A stretch of DNA of 64,000 nucleotides from Denitrificimonas caeni DSM 24390 (GTDB lineage: Bacteria; Pseudomonadota; Gammaproteobacteria; Pseudomonadales; Pseudomonadaceae): contig NZ_ATXQ01000006.1 of NCBI RefSeq assembly GCF_000421765.1, positions 1 to 64,000 on the forward strand, read 5' to 3'. This document shows positions 9,063 to 20,200 of the stretch, piece by piece. Below the pieces are notes generated by a model. It was not told the DNA's origin. It was given only the letters and a program-made list of their open reading frames with translations, and searched no databases. The first letter of the stretch is position 1; each line of letters begins with the position of its first letter. The translations under genes and the position numbers were made by a program.

Positions 9063-11138
9063 CTACGAACACTTAATAAACGTCACCTCAAATGCCTTAC
9101 ACAGCCTGAATTGCTGCATTCGATTGGCAAAAGAAAAAGCATCATTCATGTCGTACTGTTGGAAAATATCCAAGCCGCGATCCAGTGAGATTTTCCAGCC
9201 ATGGTCGGTAATGATGTGTCGGGCGTGTAGCGTTCCGGTCTGATCAAACTCCCAAGTGAATTGAATGCCAACACTGGCTGCTGACTCTTGGATTTTATTG
9301 AACCACTCATCTTGCTGTTCTTGGCGAAACTCATCTGCGACGGTAACTAGATTGATAGTAACTTCTTCATCAGCAGGCTTATTTCTTGCGATAATTTCCA
9401 ATAATTCCATCAGGTTGCGGGCTTGAAAGAACAGTCGTATATATGGATCAGTGATGGTCAGGCTACGTGCATCCTTAAGGTACGGTCCAAACAAACCGTC
9501 ATAACTGATGCCCTTCTGATTCTCTTGAAACGTTAGATGTTGTTCCTGTAAAAGCGCTTTTTCTGCTTTAGAAACAACTGTACTGCTGGGCGCGCTCGGT
9601 AATGATGCAGACTGCTCTATAGCTACGGCTTGGTCCGGCAATGCCATCTGCGGCTCTACATCCCCTACCTTCTGCTGGTAGTGGTTCGGGTATTCCAATT
9701 CTTCTAACGTGGCAACTCTCACTTCCTGCCCCTGCATATCGCTATAACTGAAGCACACAGCAGGATAAGTCGTATCCATACGCATCAACTGATCTTTGAC
9801 GCGTTTACGGCCTTCAATAGAGAACTTGAGGATTTCCTCAATCTCTTCTTCGCTGGCCTCACCATGCGGAAAAAGGATTTTCATCAAACCAGAAAATGTC
9901 TTGTTGATACCATCACGGTCACGGGTGGAGATGTCGCTCGATAGTGTAAACATCTGCTGGTAGCGGTCAGAAAAATCCTGATTGCGGAACGCTCGTAGGA
10001 TTTCTGCTAAGTAATCGACTACAAAGCCGTACCCTTCAGAAAACATCTCGCCGCGAATAATGTCTACTTCCCAACCGGGGATATAGAAGTGCATACGGTC
10101 AAGAAAAGCAGTGTCGCGAAAGTTTTCTGGCAAGTCATCAAACAAGTGCGTGTGCTTGAGCATATACGGCACTGTATGTTGCGTATTACCAACAAATGCC
10201 ATGGAAGCTTCAGCGCCAAGTGTTTCTACCCCGCGAGAGAAACTCTTGTTGGCCATGTAGTTTTTCATGATATCGACAAGCGCTTTATCAGTACGCTTTT
10301 TCTTACCGGCAAACTCATCAAACGCAACGCAGTCCCAATATCCAACAAGGCCGATTTTTCCAGATGAGTTATTTACAAACAGCTTAGGTACTGTGACTTC
10401 ACCACCGGAGATAAGAATACCGTGCGGAGAGAATTCAGAGTAGATATGCGACTTACCGGTCCCCTTAGGACCCAGCTCAATCAGGTTGTAGTTACGCTCA
10501 CAGTAAGGAATTAAGCGTGTGAGTTGCGTCAATTTACTACGCTTGCCGAATTTCTCTGGATCAAACCCCATGCTTTGTATCAACAGGTCAATCCATTCGT
10601 CTAGTGTGAATTCTTGTCGTGCCTGCAGATAACCCTCAAGGTCAAAGTGCGACATTTGAATGGGCTTAATCGTAGATAAAACCCAAGGCGTAATCCGTTT
10701 GTCTTCACTGTGATCGTATTCGACATCGGCAATGCACCACACACCACTAACCAGCAACTTAGGATGCCGCTTAATTGTGTCGGCATCGACCAGTAATTTT
10801 TTAATACCCAGATTAGCAAACTCAGCCTCATAGACATCATCTTTGTCATTGAGCGACACACTGATCCTATCGATAACCTTGTAACGTCCTTTTTCGCGGA
10901 TATTGGAACGAATCAATCCTGCCTCATTACGATGTACGTAATGTTTGGCAAGAATCTCTTTCACCGTGTCGATACCGGTCTGAATACTGGCCTCATCATT
11001 AGTTGCGCAATACTGACCTAGCAAATACTCCAACACATAGGTCGGCACAATAGCATTGCCTTTGACAGTCTTTACTAGATCCTTGCGTACCACTAGCCCA
11101 GCAAAGTGGGTATTGATCTTGTCATCCAGTGTCGTCAC
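9063..11138 (-). CDS. brxL: BREX system Lon-like protein BrxL
   Basis: About 691 residues, close to the usual BrxL length. An N-terminal region precedes an AAA+ ATPase core with the P-loop GPKGTGKS near residue 225 and an acidic VAFDEFAGKK segment as Walker B. The C-terminal quarter corresponds to the Lon-related part of the family. In type I BREX, BrxL is needed for phage exclusion but not for host methylation. The start is a GTG at 11138 preceded by TAGGTGAT; the gene begins 10 bp after the pglZ stop and is the last gene of the BREX operon. Confidence 0.93.
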   Translation of the reverse strand: MTTLDDKINTHFAGLVVRKDLVKTVKGNAIVPTYVLEYLLGQYCATNDEASIQTGIDTVKEILAKHYVHRNEAGLIRSNIREKGRYKVIDRISVSLNDKDDVYEAEFANLGIKKLLVDADTIKRHPKLLVSGVWCIADVEYDHSEDKRITPWVLSTIKPIQMSHFDLEGYLQARQEFTLDEWIDLLIQSMGFDPEKFGKRSKLTQLTRLIPYCERNYNLIELGPKGTGKSHIYSEFSPHGILISGGEVTVPKLFVNNSSGKIGLVGYWDCVAFDEFAGKKKRTDKALVDIMKNYMANKSFSRGVETLGAEASMAFVGNTQHTVPYMLKHTHLFDDLPENFRDTAFLDRMHFYIPGWEVDIIRGEMFSEGYGFVVDYLAEILRAFRNQDFSDRYQQMFTLSSDISTRDRDGINKTFSGLMKILFPHGEASEEEIEEILKFSIEGRKRVKDQLMRMDTTYPAVCFSYSDMQGQEVRVATLEELEYPNHYQQKVGDVEPQMALPDQAVAIEQSASLPSAPSSTVVSKAEKALLQEQHLTFQENQKGISYDGLFGPYLKDARSLTITDPYIRLFFQARNLMELLEIIARNKPADEEVTINLVTVADEFRQEQQDEWFNKIQESAASVGIQFTWEFDQTGTLHARHIITDHGWKISLDRGLDIFQQYDMNDAFSFANRMQQFRLCKAFEVTFIKCS

Positions 11139-11148
11139 GGGTCATCAC

Positions 11149-13650
11149 CTAAAAATCAAAGTCGCCAGTAAAAGAGCGGCGCAGTGTATAGCTGCGGGTT
11201 TTGTAGGTCTGGTAATGGGTCGTACCTGCGTGTTTTTCCTCAAGTCGGAGTATCACTTCCTGCCCATTAGCTTTGTCCGATTCAGCACTCAGCAGGAAGC
11301 GCACCTGCAGTTCACGCTCGCGAGAGTTGCTTGATGTGAAGTCAAATGTCAGTTCATGACAATCCGAGATCAGCTCGCCATCCTGGGTATAAATTCCAGC
11401 ACGTAGTTGCAGGGACTGGATCTTGTCCGTTACTGGTTCTTTCTGATACAGCGCGATACCCAGCTGGCTGGAAGTAATCACCGAGCTGGCACTGCCCAAG
11501 ATATCCACCTCTACCCTACTGACATCACTCTGACGCGCTTTGCTAACGCGTAATACTGGCACCACTACTTCCTGAAGTGTCGCTCCACCATGAACAAAAC
11601 GGCTGCCGGAACCTTTTAGACGCAAACGGTTAATCGACTTAGGTAACTGAACCTGCACTTCGCCTTCTAGCGCCAGTTGCTCAGGGCTGAGTGAGTGTAA
11701 ACTGGCATGCGGTTTCAAGCCTTTACCCAACACAAAGCGGCGGTCACGATATAGGATTTGCTCCCCCTGCACATCAGCAACAGCAAAGTCACTTTCATCA
11801 ATGGCTCTATCTTGATAGATAAAACCATGGTCTGCAGTAATCAAAATACTGCTGGCATTGGCTCCGACCAGTTTTTTAACTAAGCGCAGTAAGTCTTGCA
11901 AAGTCTGTTCTGCCGCTTCAAACGCCTCGCCTTCAGAGTGCATTTTGTCGCCAGTATGATCAATGCGATTGTGATAAATATAAATCACATCATTGCGCTT
12001 GAGCAGCTCACGACTCTCAATCTGATTCATATTCAACAGGTTGTCTGCCGTTATGGCTTCACCCCGGTCATTCAGCGCTTTCTTCAAAATCTTATTGCGA
12101 TTGTCCGTACCCATACTGCTTTGCCCATCGACCAGAACGGTTGCAGTTTCATTATCTGCAATCTGTAAGCTCGTATTAGGCAGCAGCGCTGCCATGCCTA
12201 GCTGAGTGTAACTGGGCAGCATGGACAACATTGGTTCTAGTTCAGCGCTGTAGCGATCTTCCTGATTGATTAAACTGAGTAGTTCATCACCGATTTCATA
12301 ACGCATCGCATCTGAAATAATCACGCACACGCGCTGTTCACGGCGCAAGTAAGGCTGAACATAGTGATCGAAAAACTGATTTTGTCGGCGTACTGGTAAT
12401 GCTTCCCACTGGCTAATGCCATCAACAAAGCCCTGAAAATCATCGCCAAGTTTGAGCAAGAAGTTATTGGTGTACAGATTTTCCACCTGCTCAAGCAACG
12501 GCCCCATCAGGGAGATCTGGCCTGATTTACGGGCATGAAATACGGTCTTGCGATACAACTGATCCAGCTTGAACCATTGTGTACTGTATAGTTGCACGGC
12601 CTTGCTCAGATTTGGACTGACCAAGCTGGTCTCAGCTAATTGCTGAATAAACAGTGCTGCGTATTCAATAGCTGCATACAAGTCTTGGTAACGACTGTAC
12701 CAATACCCCTGACGGCGTTGACGCACCCAAAGAACAACATCGCCAGTCGATACTGTGCGGGCTACTACTTCACGCACCAAATCACTGATGATTTTACGGT
12801 CAATCAACTCGAAATAATCCAGTTCAACCAGTGTGCGGAAATCTCGCTTAGCTAAGTCTTGCTCGATGCCTAATACTGCAGCGCACTGGTTGGACCAATA
12901 CTCAAAACCTTTGGTAAAACTGCGGCTGTCTTTCCAGCGTTTAAGAAATACCAGCGCATCATTGCTCAGTTGCACAATGCCGTCAGTACCCATTGCATAG
13001 CACGACTTAAATAACTCTATTACAAAATCTCGAATGCTCGGGTCGGTAGACTGATAACCGTAATAACGTGACATTTGCTGCCACAGAAATGCATTCAGAC
13101 CGCTACGCTCAATTAGATTGATACTGTCTTCACAACCATCAACCAGTTCTTCCAGCAGGTGCTCCAGTATCGAATCCAGTCTCGGCTCGCTGCCTGCACA
13201 GACAGCGAGGATTTTCATACGCACCATGCTGGGCGTATCGTCGTTGGCTAGCAGCTTTTTCAAAGTATTCTTGCGCACGCCAGCTTGGAAAAACTCGATG
13301 TGCTGATTGACTAGATCAGCAAATTCTAAGCCCAGCTCCAAGTCGGCCAGCCAAATTGCCGTCTGATCGGTGCGAAACTCTCCATGTGCCAGCTGTACAT
13401 CCAGCAACCAGTTATCCAGTGCGTCGGGCTGTTGGTCGTACCTGTAAAGAAGAAACTTTTGTGTAGGCTGCTCACGCAAAATACGATGCTTTACAGCGTA
13501 TTCGTTATTGCACAGCTCGATCTTTTCCACGCCCGGCAGGGCTAAAGCCTCATACTCCTCGCGCAGCTCTTGTTTGCTGTCATACCAGAAAAGAATACGG
13601 TGCTTGCCAAAGAGGTTAGCCAGCGACTGCTGAATGCGATTACTTGTCAT
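11149..13650 (-). CDS. pglZ: BREX-1 system phosphatase-like protein PglZ (type A)
   Basis: The 833-residue product carries the PglZ domain of the alkaline-phosphatase superfamily. Metal-site type segments are VIISDAMRYEIGDELL near residue 442 and LITADHGFIYQ near residue 603. PglZ is the signature protein of BREX and, from published work on the family, is required for both methylation and defence. It starts 3 bp after the pglX stop, so translation is probably coupled, and it is followed 10 bp later by brxL. Length and gene order match type I BREX. Confidence 0.95.
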   Translation of the reverse strand: MTSNRIQQSLANLFGKHRILFWYDSKQELREEYEALALPGVEKIELCNNEYAVKHRILREQPTQKFLLYRYDQQPDALDNWLLDVQLAHGEFRTDQTAIWLADLELGLEFADLVNQHIEFFQAGVRKNTLKKLLANDDTPSMVRMKILAVCAGSEPRLDSILEHLLEELVDGCEDSINLIERSGLNAFLWQQMSRYYGYQSTDPSIRDFVIELFKSCYAMGTDGIVQLSNDALVFLKRWKDSRSFTKGFEYWSNQCAAVLGIEQDLAKRDFRTLVELDYFELIDRKIISDLVREVVARTVSTGDVVLWVRQRRQGYWYSRYQDLYAAIEYAALFIQQLAETSLVSPNLSKAVQLYSTQWFKLDQLYRKTVFHARKSGQISLMGPLLEQVENLYTNNFLLKLGDDFQGFVDGISQWEALPVRRQNQFFDHYVQPYLRREQRVCVIISDAMRYEIGDELLSLINQEDRYSAELEPMLSMLPSYTQLGMAALLPNTSLQIADNETATVLVDGQSSMGTDNRNKILKKALNDRGEAITADNLLNMNQIESRELLKRNDVIYIYHNRIDHTGDKMHSEGEAFEAAEQTLQDLLRLVKKLVGANASSILITADHGFIYQDRAIDESDFAVADVQGEQILYRDRRFVLGKGLKPHASLHSLSPEQLALEGEVQVQLPKSINRLRLKGSGSRFVHGGATLQEVVVPVLRVSKARQSDVSRVEVDILGSASSVITSSQLGIALYQKEPVTDKIQSLQLRAGIYTQDGELISDCHELTFDFTSSNSRERELQVRFLLSAESDKANGQEVILRLEEKHAGTTHYQTYKTRSYTLRRSFTGDFDF

Positions 13651-13653
13651 GCT

Positions 13654-16600
13654 TTAATCAGAATCCTTAGCGGCTAGACCTGGAATGGTTTTCAGAGCGG
13701 CACCGAGTTTAGGGTAGTTAACTTTTACGCCATCGTCCAAATCAATCTCGACCTGCTCTGTAGCTAGCGGGTACAGAGTGTCACGCTCGTATTCATCTAG
13801 CTCAATTGACACCTTATTGATTCGCTCGATTTCTTTTAGCGCCTTGGTTTTATCACTTTGACTGCTGCTGGCACTATTGCTGACGGCCTCCAAGTGCGCC
13901 TTCTGAGCACTGAGTTTGGTGCGGTATTCACGCAGGTAACCGTTAAGCACGACACTTACTGTATCCGGGCGGTAGCGATGCATATAAATCAAGGCATTAA
14001 AGCTGCCCTTAGGGCTGGAGAATAGCCAATAAATAGGACGTTTTTTATAACGTTGCCAGTGGTCAGCGTAAAACTCTTTGAGGAAGTAATCACGAATACT
14101 GTAGTTACGGCTACCTTTGACGTTTAGCGCTTTTTCGATAAAGGCTAAGTTGTCATCGTAATGCTCGGTACCGAAGGTAACTTTGAGAAATTCCTTAAAG
14201 CGCTCGACCACATCATCGGTGAACCAATCACCGTCGAGCATAGGAATAACATTATCCTCATCGGGCTTGAAGCTAGGATTTGGGATCTGTGCGTAATAGG
14301 TTTGCGCAGTATCACCTTGATTAGCCAGTACCAAACCTTCTTGATCCAGGCTATAGCGACCGAACATGCAGCCTACGGCATAAGAAATAAACTCGCGCAT
14401 GGTGTCGGCAAGCAGAAGCTTCTCTCGCTCAATATCAAGTTCATCTTCGCTGGCTTGATCCCACTGCTTGCCTAAGCGGTAGTAGTAATGCGGATTGCAA
14501 GTTAGAGTAATTGCGTTGAGGGGAACTTCAGGTGTTAGCTCATCTTGCAAGCCGTAAGCGTTGATGAAGATGCGGTTGTTATCTTCCTCCAACTTCTGCA
14601 TTAGATTTGTCATATCCTGCCAATGTATGCGTAGTTTTTGGTAGGCGTTCTTAAGAGTGTCCTGCATATAATCAGAATTAAGTAGCGGCAGGTTAGTAAA
14701 GTTCCAAGAGGTTTCGTAAGAGTCCCAATCTGACTTTGCCAAAAATATTTTTTCCTTGACACTACTTTCAAGGCTAGGCTCATCAACCTGTCGTAACGGC
14801 AAACTAAGTACATGTGTTAATTTGAAATCTAAATTAGGCGCGAGCATCCGTAATAAAGAACTTGAAACCTTGCTATTCAAAAACGCCATAATTTTTTCAG
14901 AGGAAAAAGAGTCTTTTAGAAACCCCATAGGACCTTTGGCATCAAACATAAATCCAGCAGAAACGTTTCTAACCGCAAAGTCATCACTGGAAATCCCAGA
15001 CCAAGTAAATCCTGGTTTAAACCCATACACACCATTGTAATTATGCGATCTAACACGCCCTGATTTTTCGTCCTTGAAGTTTTTTAGTTCTACTCCATCA
15101 TCAAACCAGTTTACATAGTTATCGAAATGCCCATACCAGCGGCGTGATCCACCGCCTTTCACATACGGAAACCATCGCTTATTTGAGGATTGAGCTGAAG
15201 CATCATTAACAATTCCATAACCAACTTCATTCTGTGACACCTCATGCCATTCACGAAGGAAAGTAGCATTTTGGCCGGTTGCAAGCCCCTCGCGCGTCAC
15301 AATATATTCAGATATAGCTGGGCAGCTATCAAACTCCTTGAGTACTTTTTCCGATGCCCAGAAAACAAGTGGCTGTCCTGGGATTATTAAAAAATCATCT
15401 TCGCTAGCAAAGAATCTAATCTCACTTTTAGGGTTGTTCACGGCACTTAATAGCGACTGTTTTTTCTCCTCTTCATTTACCCCATCGGTCAGTCTTAAAA
15501 AATGCCCTTTTAAACCTGGAATTCTATTATTTGAAAAAACAAAAGCTGTAGTTGAGACTACATCCCCTCCGATAGAATCAAACGCCCTCTCACCCAGTTG
15601 TGCCATCGAAAGAATGCTACTATTTTTTAAGATATTAGAGCGTAGCGCTTCGTACCTTGGCGCGAACATCCAGCCTTGCATGGTTATCATAGCTACATAA
15701 CCATGACTCATAGCAAGTTTGGCGTTTCGTAAAATAAAAGCTTGGTATAAGTCGTATTTTCCGTCAACGAAGAATTTTTCAAGCCAATTTTGAAGGCTAT
15801 TATTTAAGTCAGCTTTTTTCTTATATGGTGGGTTTGCTATTACAATATGATATTTTGGACTAAGATAATTAGCTTGCTCTAGCACTTGCAGTACTTTTTG
15901 ATGTGTTTGATTGAGGAATAACTGACCTGAAATGTCTTTTAACTCTAGAGTTTGAAGAATTGCATCAACGTCAGTGCTATCAGGACGGATCAAAGAGCCA
16001 AAATTATCAGCCTCTTCGAATTGACGTAAGGTGGTCTTTAACGAGACCGTAAAGAGATCCCGGCCAACAAAGTCAATGTATTCGTCCAGTTCGTCTTCTT
16101 TGAAATTGATGTTTTCCAACACACAGATATTTGGTTTAACGCCCTTGCTAAAGAATCTGCGCTGTTTAGCGCGCGCTTTCATGGTCAGGGCAAAAGCGGC
16201 TAACTCCCCAGCTCGCTCGTCGATCTCGATGCCGTACAAATTATGAGTAAGTATTTTTTCTGGGATGTCGGCAGGCTCGTAACCTTCTTCTTCGTAAATG
16301 GCATAAAGCAAATCAAAGGCATAAGTTAGCATATGACCAGAACCACAAGCCGGATCACAAATTTTTATTTCTTCCGGTTTACTGATGCGTAGAAAGTCCT
16401 CTTCGGCCTGTTCAGGCTTGATATAATAATCCATCAGCTCTACCAGGTTAGAGTTTGGGCGATTGAGCAACCACAAACGTCCTAGAGAGTTTTCCACCAA
16501 ATAACGAACGATCCAGCCAGGAGTAAACAACTGGGTAGCAGCGGGGATGTTTTCTGGAGTAATTTTCTTGTTTTTCTTTAGTCCATCAAATACCTGATTT

Positions 16601-17226
16601 TTCTTCTCGGCAATGTAAAACTGGTACAGCCAGCCGATCACCTCTACATCAACACAGGCTTCTGCAGTCATTGCTTCACGGGTTTGCGCCAAAACAGAGT
16701 TAGCTGAAAGCAAGTTGTCCGGCATCAGCAGTTCGGTGTAATCGTCAATGCGCTGGAATAAAAATGGCATAGCCGCATGCCAATGATTACAGGTGGCAAC
16801 CAACAGCAAACGATAAGCTTCCGTTTGTGGGTCTGCACTAGGCAATTGATTATTCAGTAGGGCGAAAATCCTCTGTCGCGTCTCTTCTGGCACTTGACTG
16901 TCGTCGATATGCCCCATTTTAGCTTCGGCTAAGATCTCTGGCTGAAACTGGCCTTCTGCCGGTGAAACTACACCAATGCGGGTATAACGATTGACATCCA
17001 TAAAGCGCAGAGCGCAAAAGCGGTTAAACCATATATAGGCCACCCGCTCAATCACCTGCTCTTGCCCGTCCTTGGTAATGGCTTCCTGTAGCTGTTTAAG
17101 TGCCTTGGGGGCTTCACGCTGAGCAGCACTATCTACAGCCAGCACAAGGCTAAGCTTGGCTTTTACTTGCTCCATTAAAGTGCGACGAGCAAGTGATGCG
17201 AATGTTTTAAGTTTACTGGTATCCAT
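13654..17226 (-). CDS. pglX: BREX-1 adenine-specific DNA methyltransferase PglX
   Basis: The 1,190-residue protein has the class I methyltransferase signature: the SAM motif DPACGSG near residue 292 and catalytic NPPY at 465-468, as expected for N6-adenine methylation of a non-palindromic BREX site. The C-terminal half is the specificity region, diverse between systems, so its target cannot be read from here. The start ATG at 17226 lies 16 bp after the brxC stop. The frame is intact, with no homopolymer tract I can see that would suggest phase variation. Confidence 0.96.
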   Translation of the reverse strand: MDTSKLKTFASLARRTLMEQVKAKLSLVLAVDSAAQREAPKALKQLQEAITKDGQEQVIERVAYIWFNRFCALRFMDVNRYTRIGVVSPAEGQFQPEILAEAKMGHIDDSQVPEETRQRIFALLNNQLPSADPQTEAYRLLLVATCNHWHAAMPFLFQRIDDYTELLMPDNLLSANSVLAQTREAMTAEACVDVEVIGWLYQFYIAEKKNQVFDGLKKNKKITPENIPAATQLFTPGWIVRYLVENSLGRLWLLNRPNSNLVELMDYYIKPEQAEEDFLRISKPEEIKICDPACGSGHMLTYAFDLLYAIYEEEGYEPADIPEKILTHNLYGIEIDERAGELAAFALTMKARAKQRRFFSKGVKPNICVLENINFKEDELDEYIDFVGRDLFTVSLKTTLRQFEEADNFGSLIRPDSTDVDAILQTLELKDISGQLFLNQTHQKVLQVLEQANYLSPKYHIVIANPPYKKKADLNNSLQNWLEKFFVDGKYDLYQAFILRNAKLAMSHGYVAMITMQGWMFAPRYEALRSNILKNSSILSMAQLGERAFDSIGGDVVSTTAFVFSNNRIPGLKGHFLRLTDGVNEEEKKQSLLSAVNNPKSEIRFFASEDDFLIIPGQPLVFWASEKVLKEFDSCPAISEYIVTREGLATGQNATFLREWHEVSQNEVGYGIVNDASAQSSNKRWFPYVKGGGSRRWYGHFDNYVNWFDDGVELKNFKDEKSGRVRSHNYNGVYGFKPGFTWSGISSDDFAVRNVSAGFMFDAKGPMGFLKDSFSSEKIMAFLNSKVSSSLLRMLAPNLDFKLTHVLSLPLRQVDEPSLESSVKEKIFLAKSDWDSYETSWNFTNLPLLNSDYMQDTLKNAYQKLRIHWQDMTNLMQKLEEDNNRIFINAYGLQDELTPEVPLNAITLTCNPHYYYRLGKQWDQASEDELDIEREKLLLADTMREFISYAVGCMFGRYSLDQEGLVLANQGDTAQTYYAQIPNPSFKPDEDNVIPMLDGDWFTDDVVERFKEFLKVTFGTEHYDDNLAFIEKALNVKGSRNYSIRDYFLKEFYADHWQRYKKRPIYWLFSSPKGSFNALIYMHRYRPDTVSVVLNGYLREYRTKLSAQKAHLEAVSNSASSSQSDKTKALKEIERINKVSIELDEYERDTLYPLATEQVEIDLDDGVKVNYPKLGAALKTIPGLAAKDSD

Positions 17227-17242
17227 TACTGAGCTTCCCTAG

Positions 17243-20200
17243 TTAAATCATGACCTTTTTGCCTTGACCAATATGTTCGGCAAGTTCGGCACGCAGAGCG
17301 TTAAGGTATTCATCTAAATCACTGTCTGTAGCTAGCCAAGCTTTGTTATAAGCGTTTACTCGAACGCTGCGCATAAGTACTGGTGCAGGCTCTTGAATCT
17401 TAGGAGGCTCAGGTGGCTCAGGTGGCTCATCGTCTGGATAGTCCTTGTCTGGTTTTATTTGCTTAGGCGTGGCCATATCAACCATTTTAGCCAGTATCTT
17501 CTGATAGTTATCGTCTTGAAATTTGCGCAATCTATCGTTAACTACGGGAATCAGTCTTTGACTATTAATATGATCGACTAAAATGCTAAACGGCTGATTT
17601 AGCTCAGCCTGGCGCTCTTCTGGCAGACCCTGATACTCACTCATGCTTTGCATACGCTCTTGCATTTGCGCTAACGCTTTCAGGGCATCAAGGCGTACTT
17701 GTGACAGTGCGTCAGCTAACGCTGCTTTCAGGGTATCCAGCCTGATTTTCATTTGCTGAATGGTGTTGCCTTTATAGCTATCTGCAGACTGTAAACTGTG
17801 CGTTAGCTGACGTATTTCATCACTGTCCAGATAAGTGAAGTTGGGCTCCTCACTCAGCACAAACTGGCGCGCATCATCAAAAATTTGCCGCTGCGAGCCA
17901 CTCATGAATTTGCGGATAGGCTCAATGAGCTTTTCCTTGCTGTCATAGAGAGCATCTTCGTTTTTGGACAAATCAGTCAGATACCAACTGTAGGTTTTTT
18001 TGCTTAACTCTTTAAGTTGCTCAATAACTGGTTGAAGTGCAGTTAAGAAGGGATAGCTGTTTTTCTGAGCTTGCAGCACTTCTAGTTCTTGCATCATATC
18101 CTTGATGCGACCAATGGTTTCATGCCCCAAGGCTTTGGCTTCATTGGCGGTGGGCGGTGAGTCAAAAAAGTCCTCATAGAACTCTTTAAGGTTCCGTAAC
18201 TGCGACTGACTGAACTCGACTTGCGGCTCTAGGATGATATTAGCAAAGCTTGCTGTGTTGCGTAGAGCACGCTCCAGTTGATCGCCTTCGAGAAGATTAC
18301 TATCGGAGCGTACTTCCAGCTTGCCACGGGCGCAGAGCTTAGCAACGTTGCACTGAATTGCAGCAAGGTACCAACCATAAGGCTTGCGCTCAAAACGCTC
18401 GACTAGATTTTTAATGGTGGTACGCACCCCGGTTTGTTGGTTGCCTTTGATGTGGGCCAGCAGCTCATGCTCAACTTCAGTCAGATTTGTAGCATCGCCA
18501 CCAAATAGACCATCGCTGGTGTCGAGGCATGCGCTGATACCGCTTTCGCTGTAAGTAATGCCACGCAACATAGGTAGGTTGGAGTACACCTTGCCAATCA
18601 ACTCTTGGAATGCACGAATCACACGACTTTTAGCGTCACTGGCGGTAACTTCAACCTCACCACCAGCGATCATCAGATCGGCTTTACCTACTAGCAGTTG
18701 CAAACGCAGCAGCAAGTCGGCATACCGGGTACGGTTCTGCTCCCCTTTGCTGGTCAAGACCCTCTGTGCAACGTCATCCTTACCCTGAGTCATGTTTTGA
18801 CGAATGTACTTTTCGGTACGTTTGTACATCATCAAATCCATCATCAGTCTAGCGTCAGCAGGCAGTATGACCAACAACTCGTCGGTGTTATAAACCGAAT
18901 AGTTGCGCAGCATATTGATGTTGTCAGCATGCTCATGAAACGCAGTAATGATATTGATCGATAGCTCGTACTCACGCCCTTGTAGCTTGTCATCAATCTT
19001 GCGTGAGAACGGATAGTCTAGGTTGGTATCTTTGCTGTCATAGCGTATTTTCCGCTGATTGATAATAGAGTCGAATACCAAGCGTTCCAGCTCACTGGTC
19101 AGATCGGTGTTGTCGACTTCGGTATTTTTAATTTCCTGCTCGATGTCTTTTTCTTCATCGGTCAGATACTCATAAAGCTCACCGTTACGCTGGATATAAG
19201 TCTGCTGCTCAAGTAACCCCAGTGCTTCTTCAACTTGGTTTTTGAGCTTAGAGATAGGCTGTTCAAAGCTGGGCAACATTAAAACGCACAAGTTGTGTAC
19301 TGTCGGCTTAAACTCTTTAACGTATTTAACCAAAAACAATGCCTTGAGTAAGCTAATGGCAAACTCAGAATCCAAGTTGCGCTCAGCACTGAAAATAGCT
19401 TTTTGGATTTGTGCTTTCAATGCAGCGCGAATGCCTTCAAACATCAGGTCAAAAGTAGCCAGATCGCCTAGCTTGTGCTCAGCAATGGTTTTCATTACCT
19501 GATGGAAAACTCCCAGCATGGAGCGCTCACCCACTGAGCTATGGCGGCCTTCAAAAGCGTTATGCAAGGACAAACCCTGAATAGATGCCTGGAACAGATC
19601 AAATTGATACGGCACAAAAGGGTAGCAGTTAACAAAGTGATCTTGATGCTGAAAGTTTCGGTAGCTGTGCGAGCCATCCGAAAAATCAAACAAAGTTTTG
19701 AAGTTATTGCATTGCTTGTCGTACAAGAGTGCTAACTGCCCACTTGCATCTTCAGTTTTGGTCAATAGACGTTTCTGAATAACTTCGGCTACGTCCGCGC
19801 TGGTGAGCTTTAAGCGGTTGGCAAAACGCGCCTGAATCTTAGTAAAGTCGTCGCCCTGCTGTTTAGTCATCTCGCCAATGACGCTGCTCATTTCTTCCTG
19901 TGCGGTAACCATAATCCAAGCTTCACCATTGCACTTGGTGGCTAGACTTTCCGCAACAGTTTGCAGGTTAGTCATCAGCTTTGTGTTATCAGCGATGTAC
20001 TGCCCTACTTCGTCAACAAAGAAATTAAGACGAAACTCATTTGTTCCTAAAATCTGTTTTTGCTGATCAATGTAGCGCTTGACCTGATTAGCAAAATCCT
20101 CAATGGACAAAGTGTATTGGTCCCGATACTGGCTGAGGATGTTTTTTCCGATAGCATCATCTTCCCCAGTAACTTTGCTATAGGCTTTAGCTATGTTGTT

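Noticed and set aside
17393-17430. Short DNA repeat (GGTGGCTCA units) near the end of brxC
   Set aside because: It encodes the Pro/Glu linker PPEPPEPP and is explained by the protein.
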